A stretch of DNA of 56,570 nt from an uncultured Lachnospiraceae bacterium (GCA_910586555.1 CAJUJY010000016.1:1-56570); one strand, 5' to 3'; positions 6,564-16,143 are shown, counted from the first letter of the stretch. Notes: generated from the sequence alone by a model not told the origin. Translations and numbers: made by a program.

Positions 6564-7430
6564 TTAATATGCATTAAATATAAATTCATCATTTTTTAAA
6601 AACTCTGATGTTACAGGATAAACAAAGTACATTATAAATTTGGCATCTATAGCCTTATTCTTTACACAGCCTATTGTAAATTTCCAGTCAGATCTTACTT
6701 CTAATCCATTAGCAGCAATATTATGTAATGAATATATACTTGGACCCAAGGTTTTTGTATAATTTTGTGTATTGCTGTTTATTATTGCATATTTAGCATT
6801 TGATGTTCTTAAACCATCAAATGCCATATCATAAATTATAGAACCATCAGGTATAGAAACTTTTTCTGACAAATCAATTTCTCTTTCAAATTCCTTGTTT
6901 TCTGTCATTTTTACATTCCCAAGGTTTATCTGGCATTTTGCAACTGCATATGTATGGTCACCTACACCAATAATGTATTTCCTTGATGATGTAGTAATTC
7001 CTTGTACTTTTACATAGTAAAACCCGTCACTGTTTACATCAAAAGGATATGCACGTGGCCCAAAGGAAACTTCAGAATAGGATTGTTCTAAAAGCATATT
7101 GTTATTTTCATCATATACACAAAAATTAAAGTCAAAGTCATTGCAAGTCACATATTGTGTACCAGCAGTTAAATGTACTTTATACCAGTCTGTATCATTT
7201 ATATCAGCATTACCATAAACATAATATTGTCCTGGCCTGTTTCCAGATGCTGCTTGTGTCACTGTTTCCCTGGTAGCTTGTATTAACTGGGCTGTTTCTT
7301 TAGAATCATTTGGTTCTTTTTCTGTTACAGTCTGGGCATAAGCTTTTGTTCCCCCAATCCACATTACAGAAAATACTAAAGCAAACATTATTAATATTTT
7401 AGTTCTTATTTCTTTTTTTAACATAATCAT
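6564..7430 (-). CDS. Secreted protein with PPC-like beta domain
   Basis: A 288-residue exported protein. The signal peptide covers about residues 1-32 (MLKKEIRTKILIMFALVFSV..., cleaved near AYAQ). Residues 36-155 match the bacterial pre-peptidase C-terminal (PPC) pattern: EKEPNDSKETAQLI, later YYVYGNADINDTDWYKVHLTAG and DGFYYVKVQG. The C-terminal half is unassigned. No peptidase domain is attached, so it is probably a free extracellular binding or structural protein. The ATG follows GGAGG by 4 nt; a second GGAGG lies about 30 nt further upstream. The LytTR regulator gene is 148 bp upstream on the same strand. Confidence 0.75.
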   Translation of the reverse strand: MIMLKKEIRTKILIMFALVFSVMWIGGTKAYAQTVTEKEPNDSKETAQLIQATRETVTQAASGNRPGQYYVYGNADINDTDWYKVHLTAGTQYVTCNDFDFNFCVYDENNNMLLEQSYSEVSFGPRAYPFDVNSDGFYYVKVQGITTSSRKYIIGVGDHTYAVAKCQINLGNVKMTENKEFEREIDLSEKVSIPDGSIIYDMAFDGLRTSNAKYAIINSNTQNYTKTLGPSIYSLHNIAANGLEVRSDWKFTIGCVKNKAIDAKFIMYFVYPVTSEFLKNDEFIFNAY

Positions 7431-7578
7431 ATTTCCTCCTTTAAATTTTTAAACGTATTTTTTATTACTATCCTCCTTTCTTAAAATTTATTTATAACAA
7501 TATTTAGTATAACAAATATATTTTATTTTGTATTAGTTTTTGTCTGACTGGTTATTTTTATTGCCTATATTGCAAAAG

Positions 7579-8304
7579 TTATATACTCTGTCCCCAGAAA
7601 TCCATCATAATACCAGAAATCTCTTGCATTTTTCTTCTGCTGGCAGGAAGTTCTGTGCCATTTTCTAAAACAATGCTGCTTTTTTTGATTTTTTTAATGT
7701 AATATTTATTAACCATGCACCCTTTGTAAACTTGCAGGAATAACTGGTCTTTTTTGCCCATTTCACTGCGGATTCCACTGATTTTTTTCCATGTTTTATA
7801 TTGTCTGCCCTGGATAGTATATATAACGCATTTCCTGTTTTCTAATTCATAATATATTATATCTTTTATCCGGATTGCCAGTATGCCATCTTGTACTTTT
7901 ACAGATATATAATCTTTGCCAGAATTTATTTTATCATATGCTGCCTGTAAAGCTTGTGGCAATTCTTCTTCCATAAATTCTTTCCTGATATAACGGAAAG
8001 GGGAATACTCTAAGGATTTATATACATATTCTGGGTGAGCTGTTAAAAAAATAAGCACAATGCCAGGTCTTTCATTATGGATTATCTTTGCCAGTTCCAG
8101 GCCTGACAAACCAGGCATTGTAATGTCTGTAATTAAAATATCACTACGTTCTTTTAAATTTTTTATTCTTTTTAACACACTTTTTGCGTCTTTATAAGTA
8201 ATAATTTTAATATTGTATTTTAATACAGGCTGTATTTTAATAATATAATTTTTTGTTAGTTCTAGTACTTTTTCATCGTCATCGCACAGAAGGATATATA
8301 CCAT
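7579..8304 (-). CDS. LytTR-family response regulator
   Basis: A 241-residue AgrA/LytR-type response regulator. Residues 1-120 are a receiver domain with the acidic pocket (CDDDEK near residue 8), the phosphoacceptor Asp in ILITDITMPGLSG, a conserved Thr in FLTAHPEY and Lys in RYIRKEF. Residues about 135-235 are a LytTR DNA-binding domain (YISVKVQDGILAIRIKDIIY ... SRRKMQEI). Such regulators normally pair with a sensor kinase controlling secreted peptides or surface proteins; no kinase gene is adjacent. The AGGTGA before the ATG supports the start. Likely targets are the neighbouring secreted genes, by position only. Confidence 0.9.
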   Translation of the reverse strand: MVYILLCDDDEKVLELTKNYIIKIQPVLKYNIKIITYKDAKSVLKRIKNLKERSDILITDITMPGLSGLELAKIIHNERPGIVLIFLTAHPEYVYKSLEYSPFRYIRKEFMEEELPQALQAAYDKINSGKDYISVKVQDGILAIRIKDIIYYELENRKCVIYTIQGRQYKTWKKISGIRSEMGKKDQLFLQVYKGCMVNKYYIKKIKKSSIVLENGTELPASRRKMQEISGIMMDFWGQSI

Positions 8305-9035
8305 ATATTATCACCTTTTTATGTACCAAATATTGTATAACTACCTGCCTATATAGATGGCAGGCAACTTAATGCCAATAGCAAAACCCAGTTACCATAT
8401 TTGATATTCCATGGAATATAACAGGCACATATAATTCTGTATAACGCTATAAGAACACCAGTATGTTTCTGAATATACTTTGCTGCCAATATATGTATCG
8501 GCTGCTTACAGCCTGTATATAAGCAGTTTTTAATTTTACTTGGCAAATAAAATAATATTGTGTTAATATTAAATAGGAATGTTATATGTATAATGCAATG
8601 AACTGCCTGATAATAAATTTAAAAATTAAGAGATTAATAAGTAATATTTTTATAAAATATAATTATAGCCCCTTTTGGAGCAATGTTACTTAGTTAAGAG
8701 TCCAGGTATAAGAACTGCCTGCATGTTCTTAAATGCGTGGTTCATCTTACCAGAATAAGGAAGATATAATCCGGCTTACAAAGAAACTGCATGAAGCATC
8801 ACAGTCAGATATAGGCACTTATGCAGATATCATGCGTGAAAGTGAAATTGTCTTCCAGGAAGGTTCTGCCTTACTGTGCCTAATGGCGGGGAAACTGTTA
8901 CAGATAACCCTTTAAATATGCAACAGATACACCACTGGCAAATAAAGGCTGCCTGGCAGGCTCTTATACCTGGAAAAATAAAATTAAAGAAATATATAAA
9001 ATGCCAATGCTATTTAACTGTCCTTATATGTATTA
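8305..9035. other. Gene-poor region with decayed coding sequence
   Basis: About 730 bp without a confident gene. Plus-strand 8733-8915 reads as protein-like sequence (NKEDIIRLTKKLHEASQSD, then YADIMRESEIVFQEG) but lacks a ribosome-binding site and shifts frame afterwards; I take it as a gene relic of unknown family. TAAGAAC at 8709-8715 and GTTCTTA at 8725-8731 form a perfect 7-bp inverted repeat. Minus-strand 8349-8546 is open with a hydrophobic stretch but has no start signal. Confidence 0.4.
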
Positions 9036-10367
9036 CTATCTGGCAGTTTTATCTGCCCTGCCTCCTTTAAGCCCGTCTGTTTCAAGGCTGTCAAGTACAT
9101 TTTCCCATGGATGGTATTCTTCTGCTTTTTTTATGGAAGAAGCTATTTCTTCAAAAAGCTGTTTTGTTTGTACATTATCCTGGTAAATTTTATAAGTTTC
9201 TTTTACTTCCCTGCATAATTCAAGGCTTTCATTTACCAGCCTGCCATTAATCCCTTCACTTTCCAGGATTACAAGGCTGTCATCTTTATACGCTGCCCCT
9301 TTAGTCAGGCCATTTAAATATCCCTTATTTTCCAAGTTACTATAAGGGTCTTTTTGCTCATATATTTCTATTTCAACAACTATTTTCCCTTTTATATCTT
9401 TATAACTGTATTTTTTACGTACTTCCTCTATATCCATGCCGCCTGCCATTACAGACTGTTTAAGTAATATTTCCCTTTTCCTTGCTTCAAAGAACCTGTA
9501 TAAAAAGTATGCCACAGGCAATATAAAAACCATTCCAAATTCCTGTGGAAGCAGGCTGATATACCGGAAATATGTTGCCCTGTTAAATAAAGAAATAAAT
9601 ATATAAACTGATGTTACCGCATAGGGTATGTACTTTGACTTACAAAAAGCACGTATAAATGCAAGCAGTACCAGGTGTATAAACAACACCTGTACTACAC
9701 CAAAGAGCCTTAAAAGTATATATGTTTTTATCCCAAATACAGTATGGATATAATATATTACACAATGGAAACCAAAAGGATAAATCCCTGCTGCAAATAT
9801 ATTATTTTTATCCATCTCATTAATCCAGTAATTATATACTGGTATATCAGATGCACTATATCCAAATGATGTAACCATATTAGTTCCATATATCCAGAAT
9901 ACAATGCATATTATTATAACCATAAAGAACCATTCTGCCCATGAATGTCTTATGCTTCCTGCCATTCTTTTTAAAAGCCTTTTAATAATGCTTCCAAAGT
10001 AACAGCCTGTCCTTTTTAACAGAAGCCTTATGTCCATTGTCCCCCTTAAAAGCCTTATAATGGAAGTGGCAATATTTTTAATGCTGTCTTTAGGTTTTAC
10101 CTTATATACTTTCCTTATTGCAAACAGGAAGAACACGGCTGTGCCAGATATTAGTGTGAATTTATTAGAAATCCGCAGAAGCTGTACAAAAAAAACCAGA
10201 TTTATTATAAAAAAATTGCCAAAGGTAATATAAATCATAAACCTTACATAAAAAGGCTCTGTTTTAAACCTGCGGTAAAAAACCAGCGCAGGAAAAAGAA
10301 CTGCCAGAAATACATAAATACCAAGTATGCCAACAAACTGCATTATGGTTAATAACTGCATTGACAA
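9036..10367 (-). CDS. Polytopic membrane protein, GT-C-like N-terminal part
   Basis: A 443-residue protein. Residues 1-300 hold roughly eight hydrophobic segments, with a lumenal-type stretch DIPVYNYWINEM ... AAGIYPFGFHCVIYYIH that resembles polytopic GT-C glycosyltransferases or polysaccharide polymerases of Lachnospiraceae. Residues 300-443 are soluble and charged, unlike any domain I know. Related proteins, as I recall them, are often 700 residues or more, so this may be an internally deleted or fused form. A TTG at 10367 lies 9 nt after GGAGG; an ATG at 10361 is the alternative start. A promoter is visible about 140 bp upstream, and a 44-codon ORF overlaps the start. Substrate unknown. 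Confidence 0.6.
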   Translation of the reverse strand: MSMQLLTIMQFVGILGIYVFLAVLFPALVFYRRFKTEPFYVRFMIYITFGNFFIINLVFFVQLLRISNKFTLISGTAVFFLFAIRKVYKVKPKDSIKNIATSIIRLLRGTMDIRLLLKRTGCYFGSIIKRLLKRMAGSIRHSWAEWFFMVIIICIVFWIYGTNMVTSFGYSASDIPVYNYWINEMDKNNIFAAGIYPFGFHCVIYYIHTVFGIKTYILLRLFGVVQVLFIHLVLLAFIRAFCKSKYIPYAVTSVYIFISLFNRATYFRYISLLPQEFGMVFILPVAYFLYRFFEARKREILLKQSVMAGGMDIEEVRKKYSYKDIKGKIVVEIEIYEQKDPYSNLENKGYLNGLTKGAAYKDDSLVILESEGINGRLVNESLELCREVKETYKIYQDNVQTKQLFEEIASSIKKAEEYHPWENVLDSLETDGLKGGRADKTAR

Positions 10368-10483
10368 TTTCCTGCACCTCCTTTACCAGGCCAAAAACTA
10401 AATATCCTTATAAGTTCCAAAGTTTCTTTATCACTTACCACAAGTGCTTCTTCTATCTTATTTACACTTTTTATTATCTGCAT
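10349..10483 (-). CDS. Possible 44-residue leader ORF
   Basis: Encodes a protein beginning MQIIKSVNKIEEALVVSDKE and ending PGKGGAGNCQCSY. It lies between a good promoter (10510-10538) and the membrane-protein gene, whose start it overlaps by 19 bases in another frame, so translation could be coupled. No clear ribosome-binding site precedes its ATG, and no homologue is recognised. It could instead be a chance ORF in the leader. Confidence 0.3.
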   Translation of the reverse strand: MQIIKSVNKIEEALVVSDKETLELIRIFSFWPGKGGAGNCQCSY

Positions 10484-10509
10484 GTAATACACTGTATTTA
10501 TTTTATATA

Positions 10510-10538
10510 ATTTTATCATTCCATGGCAGATTGGTCAA
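10510..10538 (-). promoter_or_regulatory. Sigma-A-type promoter of the membrane-protein gene
   Basis: Reading the minus strand: TTGACC (10538-10533), 17-nt spacer, TAAAAT (10515-10510). Spacing is ideal, and transcription would start near 10503 toward the gene 10367..9036. Confidence 0.55.
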
Positions 10539-10562
10539 TCAATTCTTGGATAACTACATGTC

Positions 10563-11150
10563 CGTTTCATAAATTTTAATTTTATATAAACAAATAAACA
10601 AGGGATAATTTATAGTTATCCTGCATTGGTTTTTGTATATATTAAAGGATATGTACATGCAACAGTTTTTACGTTTCATGGGGAATTAAAAGTTTTCTTT
10701 TTTGTATTTTAATTTTTTAATAAAATTTTATATTTGTCTGGAAGATGGAAAACCAGGATATACAACACTCTCTGGTTATTATCTGTAACCTGCATTTTCC
10801 AATAAATCTTAAACCCAGGCTATGTGGAAGACTTTTATATTCCATGTAAAAGATACTTTTGCACCGTTATTAAGCACTGTTATATGTGCAAGTGCAGCAC
10901 AATGCAATTAAACCAGTGAAATCCACAGGAAATATTTTTATAAACTGCCAAAACGTATACTACCTGGCAAGTTCCAAATGTGCTTCCAATGGACAGATGC
11001 ACCGCTGCGTGTAAGTCCAAGCGCAAGCGGGCTGTCCATGGGACACTTTGGAACTGCCAGGGCATAATATTTTAACCTCTCATTTAAAACAAACCACAGA
11101 TAACTATAAATTATCTCCTGTTTATACACAGTTATAAATTTATAAAACTG
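10563..11150. repeat. Hairpin-bearing dispersed repeat, copy A
   Basis: A 588-bp unit whose ends are inverted copies of one about 50-bp sequence (TTTCATAAATTTT ... GATAATTTATAGTTATC on the left, its complement ending at 11150). Near the right end lies a long imperfect stem: ACCTGGCAAGTTCCAAATGTG about 10969-10989 pairs with a segment ending GGAACTGCCAGGG at about 11051-11064, and the CCAATGGACAG part pairs with CTGTCCATGG. Copy B at 26670-27142 has the same ends and stem but different interior, and a solo end occurs at 19662. No transposase is encoded. It looks like a MITE or a decayed larger element. Confidence 0.75.
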
Positions 11151-11240
11151 ACGTGATTTACACTATAATTTAATAGACCTGCCTGTATTTTTATGGTAAA
11201 ATAATTTTTAAATGCCTGTAACAGATAGCAGGCACACAGG

Positions 11241-11295
11241 CTGGTATTTTGCCACTAAAAAAAGTAAAACAGCATGTACTACTAAAAAATACCAG
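11241..11295 (+). promoter_or_regulatory. Leader inverted repeat
   Basis: CTGGTATTTT (11241-11250) pairs exactly with AAAATACCAG (11286-11295), about 35 nt before the ATG of the next gene. In RNA this would form a stem with a 35-nt loop. Role unknown; it could be a leader structure or a small terminator. Confidence 0.4.
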
Positions 11296-11330
11296 ATGGT
11301 TTCTGGATTAAGTGGGAGGGATATTAATAT

Positions 11331-11570
11331 ATGAGCAGAAGTTATAAAAAGACACCTGTCTGTAAATCCTGTGGATATAGCGGATATGGCAAACGGCTTG
11401 CAAATAAAAAAACCCGTAAATCAAATAAAGATATAGCATTTAAAGGCGGACAGTATAAAAAGCTTTATGAAACATGGGATATTAATGATTGTATTATTTT
11501 TTACTCCAGAAGCCAGGCTGTAAAAGATGGCTGGCTGGATATCTGGAAAAAGTGGCATTACAGGAAGTAA
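11331..11570 (+). CDS. Small basic protein of the MSRSYKKTP type
   Basis: A 79-residue, Lys/Arg-rich protein beginning MSRSYKKTPVCKSCGYSGYG. Short proteins starting this way are widespread in bacteria without known function and often lie beside immunity-like or accessory genes. A single CxxC (CKSCG) is present but no second pair, so zinc binding is not assured. GGGAGGG before the ATG is a strong ribosome-binding site. The next gene begins 40 bp downstream on the same strand, suggesting a two-gene unit. Confidence 0.7.
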   Translation: MSRSYKKTPVCKSCGYSGYGKRLANKKTRKSNKDIAFKGGQYKKLYETWDINDCIIFYSRSQAVKDGWLDIWKKWHYRK

Positions 11571-11610
11571 GGGTATGTAAAAAATACATAATATGCAAAG
11601 GCAGGTAATA

Positions 11611-12240
11611 ATGGATATTTTATTTAAATCAAAATGGATGGAAAAATGTATACGCAGGGCTTTAGAAAAACCAGAGGGCACTATAAGCAAAGAAGAAATC
11701 TCCAAAATAAAATATGCAAAAACTGGTGGTGATTTTTCAGGTTCAATAATATTTGAATTAAGCACCAGTATTCCACCAGAACCTTTTGTTGCATTTGATG
11801 GTGGTGACGAATGGGCTGTGTGCCTGCACAGCAGTACAACCCTTGGGGAAAAATATAAACTTGGGGATTATATAAAAACTAATCACGGGTTTTATATACA
11901 CCATCGTAATATTGATGAATGGGAATATGCCTATAGCGGGGAAGCCAGTAAAGCATGGAATACATTTGAAAAAAATATTGTAAAAAATAATGCTTACGAA
12001 GATTATACAAAAGAAGAAAATCTTTCATTATGCAGTTCTTTAATTGCAACAGAGGATTTGGCATTGTTAAGCGGTTTGTCTGTATTAAGGCTTTATGAAA
12101 TGGAAATAGAAAGTGTGGAATGGTTTAACTTCTTTAAAGAATTAAAGGTACTTGAACTTGCAGAAACCCATATAAAAAAAGATGCAGACAACGCTGAGGC
12201 TTTCTCACGGCTTAAACAGGTTACTATATGGTGGGACTGA
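11611..12240 (+). CDS. Protein with C-terminal leucine-rich-repeat-like segment
   Basis: A 209-residue cytoplasmic protein. The N-terminal half has no recognised domain. Residues about 145-205 show a repeating Leu pattern (LALLSGLSVLRLYEMEIESV ... FKELKVLELAETHIKK) typical of leucine-rich or internalin-type repeats. The ATG at 11611 has AGGCAGG close upstream and is preferred to an ATG at 11593 that lacks one. Together with the small MSRSYKK gene it forms a short plus-strand pair in otherwise minus-strand surroundings; an immunity role is possible but only a guess. Confidence 0.6.
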   Translation: MDILFKSKWMEKCIRRALEKPEGTISKEEISKIKYAKTGGDFSGSIIFELSTSIPPEPFVAFDGGDEWAVCLHSSTTLGEKYKLGDYIKTNHGFYIHHRNIDEWEYAYSGEASKAWNTFEKNIVKNNAYEDYTKEENLSLCSSLIATEDLALLSGLSVLRLYEMEIESVEWFNFFKELKVLELAETHIKKDADNAEAFSRLKQVTIWWD

Positions 12241-12322
12241 TAATATATAATGGTTTTTGGAATGTATGTATAAAAACAACGGATGCCAGGCTTCGCCAGT
12301 CATCCTTATGTCAAAATATATA

Positions 12323-12355
12323 CAGGCAGAAAACAAATTTTTTACTTTCTGCCTG
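12323..12355 (-). terminator. Stem-loop between convergent genes
   Basis: CAGGCAGAAA (12323-12332) pairs with TTTCTGCCTG (12346-12355), a 10-bp perfect stem lying 35 bp past the end of the arabinofuranosidase gene. A second smaller hairpin (GGATG ... CATCC, 12281-12305) serves the plus-strand side. No long T tract follows, so it may work in both directions. Confidence 0.55.
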
Positions 12356-12390
12356 CATAGTTTAGCTTTAATATAAATTATAAATAATTA

Positions 12391-15300
12391 TCAGAACTCT
12401 ATTACTGTTACGGAATTAGCTGGAAGCAGTACTTCTGTTTTCTGTCCGCACACTGCAAGCTTATATTCACGCGGCTGCACATATTCACGCTTTTTTGTAT
12501 TTACATTAGCATCATGTGCATATACCTTATCTGTTGTAAGCAGTAAGGCTTTTGCATCATAAACCTGTTTATAGCCGTCTATGCACACTGCTACCTTTTT
12601 AGAAACATCTGAAGGATTTACAAGTTTTGCATAAAGATGGTTTTCATCTTTTGTAACAGAGTGGTACACTGCCCTGTTATATGCTTCAAGCTTGTATTTA
12701 AGCACAACGCTGTTAAATCCTCTGCCATCTGTATATGAACATATAAGATGTTTGCCATCTTCCCCGCCGTAATTAACTGTAAATGTATATGAAACACCAT
12801 TTTTAAGTTCTTCATAATTACATTCACGCAGGTTGCCGGCTGTAACACTTGAAGAATAGTCCCCAAGTTTATATCCTTCAATACCTTGTTTTAATACCCT
12901 TATCCCTGTTGCGGAATTATTCATGTTTACTGCATATTCTATAACATCTTTTTTAGAAAGGTCTTCCATTTCTGTAAGGCCGGCACCAATAAATATCCCG
13001 CCTTGGCCGCTTATACGTTCTGCCCTTACAACAACAGTATAGTCTTTCCATGTTTCATTTAATATATAAATACCATTTAATCCTTTGGCAGCAGGCTTTA
13101 TTATAATCCCTTTGCCACTTCTTTTATATCCTTCTGCCTTTGGTATTATCTTCCATTCTTGTGATATTTCCCCAGTAAAATCCTGGTGGAAAAGCACAGA
13201 TTTATCTTTATTGGATATAACTTTAACTTCCTGGACAAGTACTTCTGCATTGCCAGCAGCAATCTCAATACCGCCATGTGGCTGTAAGTCCGTTTTAACA
13301 CCTTTTTCATAAAGTGTAAATGTTGTTTCTACTGCTTTGTTTCCAAGATGGTCTGCAAACATCTGCTGTACATAATAGTTTGGAGTGCGCCATACAGAAT
13401 CATTGTCAAACCATATTGCATCAGGTGTCCAGCGGTAAGTACCATCTAAAAGCACCTTATTAAATAATGGTGCTGTTGCAGCAAGCCTTACAACATCAGA
13501 ATTATTTTCAAAGCCTGTCATAACTGCTGCTTCTGCAACTGCCCCGGCAAGCGTATTTTTATCAGTTGAAGCATATTCACCTACAAATACTTTTGATGTT
13601 TCATTTTCATTTAACGTGCCATCTTCATTGTATGCACGGTAATAATAATTATAGCGGTCTGCATTTTCAAGAAGGTACTGGTTAGAGCGGTAATAATGTT
13701 CATCAGCAACTGTTTCCATATAATTGTCTTCATGTTCATACCATTTTACTTCTTTATCAAACCTCTTTTCACCATCAGTAAATGAAACTGTTGCGCCTTC
13801 TGTCTTAAGATTGCCGCTTAAGAACCTCCATCCATATCTGTAAGCATCATCATCTGCCTGCGCACCTACAGTTGATATAATTGTAAGGTCATAGCCTGGA
13901 TAATTTTCTTCCATAAACTGGTCAATTTGATATTTAAATGCCTCAAAACTTGCAAAGAACTCTTCACCCCAGTTTTCATTGCCAACACCTAAAAGATGCA
14001 GCTTAAAAGGTTCTGCATGTCCCATTTCCTTGCGGAGTGCTGCCCATTTATTGCCTTCAAAATCAGTGCTTATTGCAAAATCTATTAAATCGGTAAAATT
14101 CTTTATATATCTTTCCTGCAAAGTGCCACCAGCAGGATCTGCATAGTCAGAACGTGCCTGGCAGAGTACACCACATGCCATAACAGGAAGCGGAAGTGCA
14201 CCAAGGTCTTCTGCAAGCTGGAAATATTCCATATATCCAAGGCCCATTGTCATCATATAGCCCCAGACATTGTAATTCTCCTTGCGGTATTCAATATCAC
14301 CAACAGAGTCTTTCCAGTCATATACATTTTCCCATATATATGAACCCTCTGAAATACATCCTCCTGGAAAACGTAAAAATGAAGGATGCAAATCAGCCAT
14401 AACTTTTACAAGGTCACGGCGCAGCCTGTAGTTAGGATTACTAAGGAAGTTTTTATGTGCAGTGCCAGACCTTCTTTCTTCTGACGAACCCCATACTTTT
14501 GAAGGTATAAGGGAAACCATGGCAACAGATACTTTTCCTGCAAACTCTATTTTAAGCTGTGCATAACCAGTTTTTGTAGCAATAAATTTATATTTTTCCC
14601 TTCTGCCATATTTTTTCCATTCAGTTTTGCTTACAGGTATAATTACAGAATTACTTACAGGCATGTCATTTTCATCTACAAGGCTCACTTTAAGGCCTGT
14701 TCCCTTCTGCTTAACACCATTTTTTGGCACAGACCTTGCCCATACTGAAAAACCATACTCTTCTTCATCTTTTAAGTATATTGAAAGTGTTGCACCCATA
14801 TCGCAGAAACCACGGTTATATATTACCGTGCCATCTCCTGCGGTAATATAATGTGTATTGGTATCAGGTTTTGTAATCCCAAGATATTCATCTAAACCAT
14901 GTTTATCTTCTACAGTAACTTTGTTAAGATCCCCAAACCAGTATTTTAACGGGGTATAATTACGTCCTGTGGATCTGCCGCATGCACCTGATGAAGTATC
15001 ATATGTATCATATTCAAATGCCTCAAATGAACGGTTGCATAAAAGTTCTGCATAAAGCCCGCCATCTGCTGCATTATTAATATCCTCATAAAACAGCCCG
15101 TAAAGAGTTTTGCTAATATCAACAGTTTCTTTGTCTGCATGTATAGTCATTGTATATGGTGCTATAATCCTTGGTATTACATTTACATATGTACTTGATT
15201 TTAATTCACTATCCCCCATTGATAAAGTTGCTGTAAGCTTAATATAGCCAGGTTCAGTAAATTCACCAAGCCTGCCATCAGAAGAAAGCATTTCCTCATT

Positions 15301-16143
15301 CTCTGATTCCCAATTTACACTAACCTTGCCTCCCATATAACTTGACGGAAGCTCTATATCTTCTGTAATAATCTTATCAGGTTTAAAAAGAAAATTTTCA
15401 TCAACTATCTTAAGGACTTCTTCATCAGATATTGTTTCACATACTATATCTACTATTTCATGCTCTGAAAGCACCCTGTTGTACACACGGAAGTCCGAAA
15501 TTGACACATTAGCATCAGGATCCGCCTTAAACTGTGAGTGTCCTATGTAATTGTTGTCATAATTCCCTTCTTTTGCAAGGCCAGCAAACCATTCGCGCAG
15601 GCGCTTGTAATTGCCGCTTGATGTCTGGCTTATCGAACCGTCAGCAATCACAGTCCCGTTTACATACAGAACAGGCCCGGCACTGCTTAATGTGCCATTT
15701 TTTGTGCCTGTAACAGAAACCGCCACATGCATCCATGTATTTACAGGAAAAGCCCTGCCAGGATCTGCTGGCAGGTCAGAGCCAGCAAAACAGCTTGCCC
15801 GCAAGTTTCTTGTTAAAAATATATAAGGCCCCATATCTGACCTTCCAAAATCAAATATACGCTCCCATGCCCCAATTTCCTTGCCAAGATTCATCCAGAA
15901 TGTAATGCACATTCCATCGTCATCACTTACATTATCCAGAATACCAGCAGGAAGTTTTAAATATGAAGAGCCATAAGAGCCATCACTTTTAATGCATAAT
16001 GCATTGCGTCCGCCAATTTCCTCTATAACCGGAGGGGTCTGGCCACATGCCATAGCATCCCTTTTATTCTGTGAACTGTCCTTTCCAACACAGGAAGCAT
16101 CATCAAAACGGTACCAGACAGCCATATTCTTATCAACAGCCAT
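12391..16143 (-). CDS. GH51 alpha-L-arabinofuranosidase with N-terminal LamG domain
   Basis: A 1250-residue glycoside hydrolase that should release terminal arabinofuranosyl units from arabinoxylan, arabinan or their oligosaccharides. Residues 1-235 form a LamG/concanavalin-type jelly roll (VWYRFDDASCVGKDSSQNKR; FRVYNRVLSEHEI). Residues about 250-320 look like a bacterial Ig-type strand domain. The GH51 catalytic region follows, with LRFPGGCISEG, the acid/base Glu in LGVGNENWGE (about residue 722) and the nucleophile Glu in VFVGEYAS (about residue 854). A second jelly-roll-like segment lies near 1000-1130, and the C-terminus is the beta domain. There is no signal peptide, so it probably acts in the cytoplasm on imported oligosaccharides. 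GGGAG lies just before the ATG. The gene follows the polysaccharide genes on the same strand. Confidence 0.92.
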   Translation of the reverse strand: MAVDKNMAVWYRFDDASCVGKDSSQNKRDAMACGQTPPVIEEIGGRNALCIKSDGSYGSSYLKLPAGILDNVSDDDGMCITFWMNLGKEIGAWERIFDFGRSDMGPYIFLTRNLRASCFAGSDLPADPGRAFPVNTWMHVAVSVTGTKNGTLSSAGPVLYVNGTVIADGSISQTSSGNYKRLREWFAGLAKEGNYDNNYIGHSQFKADPDANVSISDFRVYNRVLSEHEIVDIVCETISDEEVLKIVDENFLFKPDKIITEDIELPSSYMGGKVSVNWESENEEMLSSDGRLGEFTEPGYIKLTATLSMGDSELKSSTYVNVIPRIIAPYTMTIHADKETVDISKTLYGLFYEDINNAADGGLYAELLCNRSFEAFEYDTYDTSSGACGRSTGRNYTPLKYWFGDLNKVTVEDKHGLDEYLGITKPDTNTHYITAGDGTVIYNRGFCDMGATLSIYLKDEEEYGFSVWARSVPKNGVKQKGTGLKVSLVDENDMPVSNSVIIPVSKTEWKKYGRREKYKFIATKTGYAQLKIEFAGKVSVAMVSLIPSKVWGSSEERRSGTAHKNFLSNPNYRLRRDLVKVMADLHPSFLRFPGGCISEGSYIWENVYDWKDSVGDIEYRKENYNVWGYMMTMGLGYMEYFQLAEDLGALPLPVMACGVLCQARSDYADPAGGTLQERYIKNFTDLIDFAISTDFEGNKWAALRKEMGHAEPFKLHLLGVGNENWGEEFFASFEAFKYQIDQFMEENYPGYDLTIISTVGAQADDDAYRYGWRFLSGNLKTEGATVSFTDGEKRFDKEVKWYEHEDNYMETVADEHYYRSNQYLLENADRYNYYYRAYNEDGTLNENETSKVFVGEYASTDKNTLAGAVAEAAVMTGFENNSDVVRLAATAPLFNKVLLDGTYRWTPDAIWFDNDSVWRTPNYYVQQMFADHLGNKAVETTFTLYEKGVKTDLQPHGGIEIAAGNAEVLVQEVKVISNKDKSVLFHQDFTGEISQEWKIIPKAEGYKRSGKGIIIKPAAKGLNGIYILNETWKDYTVVVRAERISGQGGIFIGAGLTEMEDLSKKDVIEYAVNMNNSATGIRVLKQGIEGYKLGDYSSSVTAGNLRECNYEELKNGVSYTFTVNYGGEDGKHLICSYTDGRGFNSVVLKYKLEAYNRAVYHSVTKDENHLYAKLVNPSDVSKKVAVCIDGYKQVYDAKALLLTTDKVYAHDANVNTKKREYVQPREYKLAVCGQKTEVLLPANSVTVIEF

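Noticed and set aside
7431..7578. LytTR operator in front of the secreted PPC protein gene
   Set aside because: TTGTTATA occurs twice, but with a 15-nt period rather than the roughly two-turn spacing of LytTR half-sites; not strong enough to annotate.
8349..8546. Hydrophobic minus-strand frame upstream of the LytTR regulator, considered as an AgrB remnant
   Set aside because: No AgrB catalytic His/Cys motif, no ribosome-binding site and no resemblance I could defend.
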